From: Siccirubricoccus sp. G192
Lineage (GTDB): Bacteria > Pseudomonadota > Alphaproteobacteria > Acetobacterales > Acetobacteraceae
DNA: 64,000 bases
Reading direction: 5' to 3'
NCBI RefSeq assembly: GCF_019084075.1
Contig: NZ_JAHREN010000001.1
Coordinates: forward strand, 3,197,501 to 3,261,500
Position 1 is the stretch's first letter, and every line of letters starts with the position of its first letter. The notes below the pieces were generated by a model that did not search any database, had not been told where the DNA came from, and saw only the letters and a program-made list of their open reading frames with translations. Shown here in pieces: positions 57,779 through 64,000 of this stretch. The position numbers were made by a program, and so were the translations under genes.

Positions 57779-58099
57779 GTCCGGTGCCCCGGCCGGGCGA
57801 CATGGCCGGCCCAGAGCGGCTGAATCGCGCCACCAACAGCATCACCGATTCCCCGAGAAGATCACCCTCGCTTGAAGGCTGGGTAAAGCTGGCAATGTAC
57901 TCTAAAAGTACTCATTCTGTTCAGCCGGCCGAGTTTTCGCCGAATCAACGTACGAAAAGCGGAGAATAATTCACAGGAGTGCGTGAAGATTTTTCAAGCC
58001 TTCCGGATGATTTTCCTAGAGTATGGCCGGCAGGGGTTGCGTTGAACATACTGTAAATTCCTTTGCAGAACTGTCGGGGGCGCTTGGCGGCCCAGCTTT
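57779..58099. other. Gene-free stretch between convergent hflX and mazG
   Basis: 321 bases with noticeably lower GC content than the rest of the window. It contains a weak inverted repeat (CCGGCC/GGCCGG near 57789-57810) and GTACT-CTAAA-AGTAC around 57897-57911. No convincing ORF, tRNA or U-tailed terminator was found. It could contain a small RNA or transcription stop signals, but nothing specific is seen. Confidence 0.4.
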
Positions 58100-58906
58100 T
58101 CACCTGCGCTCCGCGGCCTTCACCGCCTGCCATTCCGCCTCCATGGCATCCAGCCCGGCATCCGCAGGGGCGAGGCCCTTCGCAGCCAGGTGCCGTTCCA
58201 CGCCCCGGAAGCGCCGTTCAAACTTGGCATTGGCGCCGTGCAGGCATTCCTCCGGGTCCAGGTCCAGCTTGCGGGCAAGATTCGCCAACACAAAAAGCAG
58301 ATCCCCGACTTCATCCTTGAGGCGTGCCGGCTCAGCACCGGGCAACTCGGCCCGCAACTCGGCCGCCTCCTCCTCGAGCTTGTCCAGCACGGCCGCGGCA
58401 TCCGACCAGTCGAAGCCGACCCTTGCGGCGCGGCGGGTCAGCTTGGCGGCGCGGGTGAGGGCAGGGAGCTTGGCCGGGATGCCGGCCAAGCTCCCGCTTT
58501 CCGCCCTGGCGGCCCGTTCCTCGGCTTTCTGCGCCTCCCAGGCCAAGGTCTGGCCGCCGACGTCGCGCGCCGCGGCCTCGCCGAAGACATGCGGGTGGCG
58601 GCGCAGCATCTTGGCGCTGATCGCCTCGGCAATCGCCGAAAAGGCGAAATATCCGGCTTCCTCCGCCATCCGTGCGTGGTAAACGACCTGGAATAACAGG
58701 TCGCCAAGTTCATCCAGCAGCGCCGGAACGTCGGGGCCGCGGCGAATGGCATCCGCAACCTCATAGGCTTCCTCAACCGTATAGGGAGCGATCGAGCTGA
58801 AATCCTGCACCTGGTCCCAGGGGCAGCCGCCAACCGGGTCGCGCAGCCGCGCCATGATGGAAAGGAGGCGCGCGAGAGCGGCTTCCGGGCTTGGGCTTCC
58901 GGTCAT
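58100..58906 (-). CDS. mazG: Nucleoside triphosphate pyrophosphohydrolase MazG
   Basis: 268 residues from ATG 58906. Two MazG domains: the first (about residues 20-125) with CPWDQVQDFSSIAPYTVEEAYEVADAI and LLDELGDLLFQVVYHARMAEE, the second (about 160-265) with KLEEEAAELRAE and RLKDEVGDLLFVLANLARKL. The paired EExxE and ExxD motifs bind Mg2+. It removes pyrophosphate from non-canonical NTPs. The start follows a good Shine-Dalgarno-poor context, but it is the only one that fits the family length. Confidence 0.95.
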   Translation of the reverse strand: MTGSPSPEAALARLLSIMARLRDPVGGCPWDQVQDFSSIAPYTVEEAYEVADAIRRGPDVPALLDELGDLLFQVVYHARMAEEAGYFAFSAIAEAISAKMLRRHPHVFGEAAARDVGGQTLAWEAQKAEERAARAESGSLAGIPAKLPALTRAAKLTRRAARVGFDWSDAAAVLDKLEEEAAELRAELPGAEPARLKDEVGDLLFVLANLARKLDLDPEECLHGANAKFERRFRGVERHLAAKGLAPADAGLDAMEAEWQAVKAAERR

Positions 58907-59043
58907 GAAGGTCTCCAATTTCGGTGGCCGATGCTCCAACAGAGGCGGGGCGCTTCGGCAAGCCCCAGCTTTATCCCCAGGCATAGCTGCCGCATAAGAT
59001 ATATTATGGAATATATGGCGCCTGTGGACAGCTTGTGGAAAGC

Positions 59044-59856
59044 TCAGCCGATGGAAGCTCGCCCGACCGGCACCTCCAGCACCATGCCGTCGAAGCCGGG
59101 TTCGATCCCGGGCGGCAATTCCCGCACCAAGGTCTGGTAGTCCATCTCGGTGCTCATATGCGTCAGCACCGTCCGGCGTGGCCGGAGCCGCGCCACCCAT
59201 TCCAGGACCTGGTCCAGGTTGGCGTGGACCTTGTGCGGCCGCCGCTGGAAGCAGCCGACCACCCAGGTATCCAGCCCCTCCAGCACCGGCATGCTTTCTT
59301 CTGGCAGCATCACCACATCGGTCGAATAGGCGAAGTTCCCGATCCGTACCCCGAGCGTGTCCATCACCCCATGGTCCTGCCGGAACACTTCCAGTTCCAT
59401 CCCGGCCGCCTCGAACCGGTCGCCATAGGCCACCTTCCGGGGCTCCAGCGCGGGCCGGTAAAAGAAAGGCGGCGTGGCGCCGATGAAGGCGTAGTCGAAC
59501 CGGTCATCCAGCTTGCTGAGCGTGGTCTTGGTGCCATAGGCGTCCAGCACCCGGCCGGTGATGCGGTTCACCTGGCGAAGGTCGTCGATGCCGAGGATGT
59601 GGTCGGCATGGGCATGGGTGAACAGCACCGCATCCAGCCGTGCCGCCCCGGCCGCCAGAAGCTGGGCCCGCATATCCGGCCCGGCATCGATCAGCAGCCG
59701 CCCGCCCCCCAGCCCCTCCACCAGGGCCGAGGTGCGGCTCCGGCGGTTGCGCGACTCCGCCGGGTCGCATTCCCCCCATTCACCAGCCTCGCCCAGGCCG
59801 CCGATCAGCGGCACGCCGCCCGACCCGCCACAGCCCAGGATAGTGACGCGCAGCAT
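59044..59856 (-). CDS. Metallo-beta-lactamase fold hydrolase (PhnP-like)
   Basis: 270 residues. MBL core with H81-x-H83-A-D85-H86 (FTHAHADHILGIDD), LLIDAGPD before it, and late metal ligands in VRIGNFAYSTDV and LTHMSTEMDY. The N-terminal LGCGGSGGVPLIGG and ECDPAESRNRRSR are typical of the PhnP-like group (cyclic phosphodiesterases). It follows tatD by 3 bases in the same transcription unit. The substrate is unknown. Confidence 0.9.
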   Translation of the reverse strand: MLRVTILGCGGSGGVPLIGGLGEAGEWGECDPAESRNRRSRTSALVEGLGGGRLLIDAGPDMRAQLLAAGAARLDAVLFTHAHADHILGIDDLRQVNRITGRVLDAYGTKTTLSKLDDRFDYAFIGATPPFFYRPALEPRKVAYGDRFEAAGMELEVFRQDHGVMDTLGVRIGNFAYSTDVVMLPEESMPVLEGLDTWVVGCFQRRPHKVHANLDQVLEWVARLRPRRTVLTHMSTEMDYQTLVRELPPGIEPGFDGMVLEVPVGRASIG

Positions 59857-59859
59857 GCC

Positions 59860-60634
59860 TCAGGCCGCCTTACGGAACAGGCGGAAGAAATTGGCCGTGG
59901 TGATCTCCTCGACCCGCGCCTGGGTGAGGCCACGGACCTCCGCCAGCACCTTGGCCGTATGCGCCACATAGGCCGGCTCGCAGCGCTTGCCGCGCAGCGG
60001 CGCGGGGGCAAGATAGGGGCTATCGGTTTCCAGAAGCAGCCGGCCCTCGGGCAGATCGCGGGCGATCTCCCGGATCTCGGCGGATTTCGGGAAGGTCAGG
60101 ATGCCGGAGAAGGACACATAGCCGCCCATCGCCACCGCCTGCTCGGCCAGAGCCCGGCCGCTGCTGAAACAGTGCAGCAGGAAATCGAAATCGCCGCCCG
60201 TCGCCCGCTCCTCGGCGAGGATCGCAAGGATATCCTCATCCGCCTGGCGGGCATGGATCGCCAGCGGCAGGCCCGCGGCGCGGGCGGCGCGGATATGCCG
60301 ACGGAACCCCTCCCGCTGCACTTCGCGGGGCGATTTGTCATAGAAATAGTCGAGGCCGCTCTCACCGATGCCGATGATGCGGGGGTGCTCCACCAGCGCA
60401 ACCAGCTCCTCCACCGGGGGGCAGCGGCCCTTCCCCCGCATTGTGCGGATGGATGCCAATGGTCCCCCAGACATCCGGGAAGCGCTCGGCAATGGCCTTC
60501 ACCGCCGCAGCCTGGGAGAGCCGCACGCCGATCGTCACCAGCCGGCCGACCCCGGCCGCGCGTGCCCGGGCCACAACCGCCTCGATCTCCGCCTCGACGA
60601 AATAGTCGAGGTGGCAATGGCTGTCGATCAACAT
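59860..60634 (-). pseudogene. tatD: TatD-family metal-dependent hydrolase, frameshifted
   Basis: From ATG 60634 the protein starts MLIDSHCHLDYF (metal-binding H-x-H) and continues to GIHPHNAGEGPL. At the G6 run 60416-60421 the frame is lost; five Gs would join PLPP to VEELVALVEHPRIIGIGESGLDYFYD. The remainder (LAIHARQADEDILAIL, LHCFSSGRALAEQAVAMGGYVSFSG, LLLETDSPYLAP) is intact to the stop at 59860. It is a 3'-5' DNase/hydrolase of the TIM-barrel type. It lies 4 bases after metG. Confidence 0.92.
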
Positions 60635-60638
60635 GGTG

Positions 60639-62165
60639 CTATGCGGTCTCTTCGATCTTGCGGAACAGCGGCGCCGGCGGCGGCAGCGCGGTGCCTTCCG
60701 GCAGCGGGTTGGCGAGGGCGGCGAGGTCCCTCGCGCCCTCCGGCACGCCGAGCTGGTCCAGCAGCCGCGCCATCGTATCCGGCATGAAGGGCTGCAGGAT
60801 GGTCGCATAGACCCGCAGCGCGCTGTGCAGGTGCCGCAGCACCGCGGCCATGCGCACCAGGTCGGTCTTCTTCAGCGCCCAGGGCTGCTGCTGGGTGATG
60901 TAGCCATTGGCCTCGCGGACCGAGGCGAAGATGCTCTCCAGCGCGGCATGGAACATCTGGGCATCCAGCGATGCCCCGACGGTCCCGATCAGCCCATCCA
61001 GCGAGCCGAACAGCGCAGCATCGCTCTCCGTCCGCGGCGCCTCTGGCGGCAGCCGCCCCTCGCAATTCTTCTGGATGAGAGTCAGGGTCCGCTGCGCCAG
61101 GTTGCCGAGCCCATCCGCCAGTTCCCCGTTCAGCCGAGCGATCAGCGCCTTGCGCTGGAAGTCGCCATCATTGCCGAAGGGCACCTCCCGCAGCAGGAAG
61201 TAGCGCACCGCATCCAGCCCGTATTCCTCGACCAGCGCCAGCGGATCGATGACATTGCCGAGGGATTTCGAGATCTTCTGCCCCTCGTTGGTCCACCAGC
61301 CATGCGCGAAGACCCGCCGCGGCGGGGCGATGCCGGCAGCCATCAGGAAGGCGGGCCAGTAGATGGCGTGGAAGCGCAGGATGTCCTTGCCGACGAAATG
61401 CACATCGGCCGGCCAGAATTTCCAGCGCTCCGCCTCGGTATCCGGGTAGCCGACAGCGGTGATGTAGTTGGTCAGCGCATCCAGCCAGACATACATGACA
61501 TGCGCATCGTCGCCCGGCACCTTCACGCCCCAGCGGAAGCTGGTGCGGCTGACCGAAAGATCCTGCAAGCCGGATCTGACGAAGCTCAGCACCTCGTTCC
61601 GGCGGGAGGCCGGTGCGATGAAATCCGGGTTCCTCTGGTAGAATTCCAGCAGCCGGTCCTGCCAAGCCGAGAGGCGGAAGAAATAGGAGGGCTCCCTCAC
61701 CCACTCCACCGGCGCGCCGGAGGGGGCGTATTTCACGCCATCCCGCTCCACCAGCTCGTCCGGGCCATAGAAGGCTTCGTCGCGCACCGCGTACCAACCC
61801 TCGTAATGGCCGAGATAGATCTCGCCCCGGGCCGCCAGCACCTCCCATAGGGCGGTGCAGGCGCGCTTATGGCGCTCCTCCGTGGTGCGGATGAAATCGT
61901 CGTTGGAGAAACCCATGCGCACGGCCAAGTCACGGAAATGCTGGCTGACCTGGTCGGTGAAGCTCTGCGGGTCCATGCCCGCATCCTGCGCCGCCTTCTC
62001 CACCTTCTGGCCATGCTCATCGGTGCCGGTGAGGAAGAACACCTCATGCCCGTCCAGCCGCTTCCAGCGCGCCAGCACATCGGTCGCGAGCGAGGTATAG
62101 GCATGGCCGATATGCGGCCGGTCGTTCACGTAATAGATCGGCGTGGTCAGGTAGGTCCGCGGCAT
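60639..62165 (-). CDS. metG: Methionyl-tRNA synthetase
   Basis: 508 residues from ATG 62165. Class I synthetase with PHIGHAYTS (residues 17-25, HIGH motif) and QKISKSLGN (KMSKS motif), plus LTGTDEHGQKVEKAA and FVGKDILRFHAIYWPAFLMAA. It lacks the C-terminal tRNA-binding/dimerisation domain found in E. coli, as is usual for the short alphaproteobacterial form. It sits in the conserved order tmk-holB-metG-tatD. Confidence 0.97.
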   Translation of the reverse strand: MPRTYLTTPIYYVNDRPHIGHAYTSLATDVLARWKRLDGHEVFFLTGTDEHGQKVEKAAQDAGMDPQSFTDQVSQHFRDLAVRMGFSNDDFIRTTEERHKRACTALWEVLAARGEIYLGHYEGWYAVRDEAFYGPDELVERDGVKYAPSGAPVEWVREPSYFFRLSAWQDRLLEFYQRNPDFIAPASRRNEVLSFVRSGLQDLSVSRTSFRWGVKVPGDDAHVMYVWLDALTNYITAVGYPDTEAERWKFWPADVHFVGKDILRFHAIYWPAFLMAAGIAPPRRVFAHGWWTNEGQKISKSLGNVIDPLALVEEYGLDAVRYFLLREVPFGNDGDFQRKALIARLNGELADGLGNLAQRTLTLIQKNCEGRLPPEAPRTESDAALFGSLDGLIGTVGASLDAQMFHAALESIFASVREANGYITQQQPWALKKTDLVRMAAVLRHLHSALRVYATILQPFMPDTMARLLDQLGVPEGARDLAALANPLPEGTALPPPAPLFRKIEETA

Positions 62166-62179
62166 GTCCGGCTTCTTCT

Positions 62180-63196
62180 TCAGCGTGACCCGAGCCAGGA
62201 GAGCCCTGTCAGAACGGCCTGCTTGCGGTCGAGGTTCAACCGCTCCGTCTCCTCCGCGAGGCGGCCGAGCTTGTCCCACAAGGTGGACCAATCGGCAAGC
62301 GAACGGGCGCCGATCCAGGCGGCGGCGCCCTCCCCTCGCCCCGCCTGGCGCAGCGCGGCCGCCAGTGCCCGGCGCAGCAGCGCCATGAACAAGGGCATGG
62401 CCGCCGCGTCCCGCCGCCCCGCCACCCGGTCCGCGAGCTCATGCGTCTTGCGCGGATCGAGGTGCGGCAGCCCGGCCAGCACCTCCTCCACCATGGCCTG
62501 CAAGGCAAGCCCCTCGCCCTCCGCCAGGGTCAGCGCCCGGCCAGGACAGCCATCGGCGATGCGGGCCAGGGCGCGTCGCTCGGCCTCCGGCATGTCGGGA
62601 AGCCAGCGCGCCAGCAGCCCCGCCATCGCGTCTTCCGGCAGCGGGAACAGGTCGAGCCGGCGGCAGCGGCTGCGGATGGTGGGCAGCAGCCGGTCCGGCT
62701 GGCTGGTCAGGATCAGCAGCACGGTGCGCGGCGGCGGCTCCTCCAGCGTCTTCAGCAGGATGTTCGGCACCACCTCGCGCTCGGCCCGGTCGAGGTCCTC
62801 GATCACCACCACCCGCCAGCCGCCTTCGGCTGCGGTATGGGCCATGAAGCGCACGGCGGCGCGGGCATCCTCGGCCCGCGGCACCTCCTTCTTGCCGCCA
62901 TTCCCGGTGCTGGGCGCCAGGGTAAAGAGATCGGCATGCGCCCCGGAGGCAACGCGGCGGAACACCGGATCCTCCGGCGGCAGGAACAGCGGCGCCTGGC
63001 CCGGCGCCGGCGGCGGCATGCCGGCCAGCAGCCAGCGGGCGAAGCGCCAGCCGAGCGTGGACTTGCCCACCCCCGCCGGCCCGGCGATCAGCCAGGCATG
63101 ATGCATCCGGCCGGATCGCGCCGCTTCCTCCAGCGCCCGCGCCGCTTCGTCATGGCCAACCAGCTCCGGGTTGGCACGGGGCTCGGGTGGCAGCAT
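62180..63196 (-). CDS. holB: DNA polymerase III subunit delta'
   Basis: 338 residues. AAA+ clamp-loader subunit with Walker A GPAGVGKST (39-47), VVVIEDLDRAEREVVPNILLKTLEEPPPRT, and sensor SRCRRLDLFPL. The loader opens the beta clamp for loading on primed DNA. The start ATG 63196 overlaps the tmk stop by one base. The usual zinc-finger Cys set is not evident between Walker A and B, as in other alphaproteobacterial delta' proteins. Confidence 0.95.
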   Translation of the reverse strand: MLPPEPRANPELVGHDEAARALEEAARSGRMHHAWLIAGPAGVGKSTLGWRFARWLLAGMPPPAPGQAPLFLPPEDPVFRRVASGAHADLFTLAPSTGNGGKKEVPRAEDARAAVRFMAHTAAEGGWRVVVIEDLDRAEREVVPNILLKTLEEPPPRTVLLILTSQPDRLLPTIRSRCRRLDLFPLPEDAMAGLLARWLPDMPEAERRALARIADGCPGRALTLAEGEGLALQAMVEEVLAGLPHLDPRKTHELADRVAGRRDAAAMPLFMALLRRALAAALRQAGRGEGAAAWIGARSLADWSTLWDKLGRLAEETERLNLDRKQAVLTGLSWLGSR

Positions 63197-63816
63197 CAGC
63201 TTGGTGAGAGGCGGCTTCGCACCGTGGCGAGGATGGCCGCGGCCACGCCTTCCGGCGTGTCGGTGGCATCGAGCACGGTGCAGCGCGCCGGCTCGGCGGC
63301 GGCGATGGCGCGGAAGCCGTCCCGCACCCGGGCATGGAAGCCAAGCCCCATGCGTTCATAGCGATTGGTCTCGCCACGCGCCGCGGCACGGGCGAGCCCC
63401 TCCTCGGGCGCCAGGTCGAGCACCAGGGTGAGGTCCGGCCGCAAGCCGTCCAGCGCGATCTCCGCCAGCCCATCCCAGACCGCGCGCGGCACGCCCTGGC
63501 CGAAGCACTGGTAGGCCAGCGTCGAATCCGCGAAACGATCGCAGACCACCCAGATCCCGGCCGCCAGAGCCGGCGTGATGCTGCGCGCCACATGCTCCCG
63601 CCGGGCCGCGAAATGCAGCATGCATTCCGCCACCCCATCCCAGGGGCCGGCGCCCAGCAGCACATCGCGCACCGCCTCCGCCCCCGGCGCGCCGCCCGGC
63701 TCGCGGGTGCGGAGAACCGGCAGGCCCTGCGCCGCCAGGGCATCCGCCAAGCGGCGGGCCTGGGTGGATTTCCCCGCCCCCTCGCCGCCTTCCAGCGTGA
63801 TGAACCGGCCGCGCAT
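63196..63816 (-). CDS. tmk: Thymidylate kinase
   Basis: 206 residues. P-loop GGEGAGKST (10-18) after FITLEG, the DR-motif CDRFADSTLAYQCFGQG, and the Arg-rich lid RAAARGETNRYERMG. It phosphorylates dTMP to dTDP. It lies 8 bases after the dacC stop and overlaps holB by one base. Confidence 0.97.
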   Translation of the reverse strand: MRGRFITLEGGEGAGKSTQARRLADALAAQGLPVLRTREPGGAPGAEAVRDVLLGAGPWDGVAECMLHFAARREHVARSITPALAAGIWVVCDRFADSTLAYQCFGQGVPRAVWDGLAEIALDGLRPDLTLVLDLAPEEGLARAAARGETNRYERMGLGFHARVRDGFRAIAAAEPARCTVLDATDTPEGVAAAILATVRSRLSPS

Positions 63817-63824
63817 GGCGGGCC

Positions 63825-64000
63825 TCAGCTACCCGAGAACCAGCGGCCCATCACCGCCGGAATGCGGGGGATCAGGCCCAGCCGATCGACGTCCGCGCCG
63901 GCCAGCAGCGGCAGCGACATGTTCGGCACGCCCTGCCCGGATACATCCAGCCGGCCAAGCTCCTGCCCTTTCTGCACCGGTGCGGCCACCGGTGCCTCAT
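63825..64000 (-). CDS. dacC: D-alanyl-D-alanine carboxypeptidase (PBP5/6 family), C-terminal end only
   Basis: The gene runs off the right edge; the visible 57 residues end at TGA 63827-63825. The segment APVAAPVQKGQELGRLDVSG, then MSLPLLAGADVDRLGLIPRI and VMGRWFSGS, fits the C-terminal beta-rich domain (PBP5_C) and membrane-anchor end of DacA/DacC proteins. Position next to tmk-holB-metG is the conserved alphaproteobacterial order. The catalytic domain is outside the window. Confidence 0.85.
   Translation of the reverse strand, partial: EAPVAAPVQKGQELGRLDVSGQGVPNMSLPLLAGADVDRLGLIPRIPAVMGRWFSGS

Noticed and set aside
57945..58133. A 62-codon minus-strand ORF between hflX and mazG
   Set aside because: It overlaps the end of mazG, has no ribosome binding site and an unremarkable composition.
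58018..58682. A plus-strand frame opposite mazG rich in Ala and Ser
   Set aside because: Antisense to two well-formed MazG domains; no independent evidence of coding.

Overview
The window is a high-GC chromosomal segment of an alphaproteobacterium, most likely an Acetobacteraceae member close to Roseomonas. This is inferred from five things: a lexA promoter carrying the alphaproteobacterial SOS box GTTC-N7-GTTC; a fused ispDF gene; the order dusB-ntrB-ntrC-ntrY-ntrX followed by hfq-hflX; the order dacC-tmk-holB-metG-tatD; and seven tctC-type (Bug) periplasmic binding protein genes. No taxonomic search was run.

Layout. 1-2454: end of a glyoxalase I gene, then a ycjX/ycjF-like pair. 2466-5501 (minus): two tandem tctC genes and a phosphate acyltransferase. 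5803-8654: an MmeI-like single-chain restriction-modification gene with a nonsense codon and a frameshift. 9214-25416: a core block. It holds gltX, comEC, lexA with its SOS promoter, and the leader-attenuated unit trpL-orf43-trpG-trpD-trpC-moaC-moeA. An amidohydrolase follows, then trpE and ppiD, and divergently tpiA, a histone-deacetylase-like gene and a DUF192 gene. 25473-26011: tRNA-Pro, an NDUFS4-like gene and tRNA-Arg.

26259-45496 is an accessory catabolic region. It contains a tctC/hydrolase/acyl-CoA carboxylase operon, a divergent thiolase, and a six-gene acyl-CoA operon (alcohol dehydrogenase, Cys-less thiolase-like protein, DUF35 protein, enoyl-CoA hydratase, double CoA-transferase, tctC). 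It also has a DUF1028 gene, a tctC/hyuA/hyuB operon and two further tctC genes. From 45647 the core resumes: ispDF; dusB-ntrBC-ntrYX, a D-amino-acid transaminase and a HAD hydrolase; hfq-hflX; and a minus-strand run of dacC, tmk, holB, metG, tatD, an MBL-fold hydrolase and mazG.

A striking property is that about a dozen genes, several of them normally essential or highly conserved (tpiA, trpD, trpE, ntrY, tatD, comEC), are broken by a single-base indel in a G/C run. This looks more like residual sequencing error than real decay. The restriction-modification gene differs because it also has a nonsense codon. The most informative biology is the trp attenuator with a new 43-codon ORF behind it, the acyl-CoA/aldolase-like operon, the orphan tctC expansion, and the mosaic specificity domain of the restriction-modification gene.
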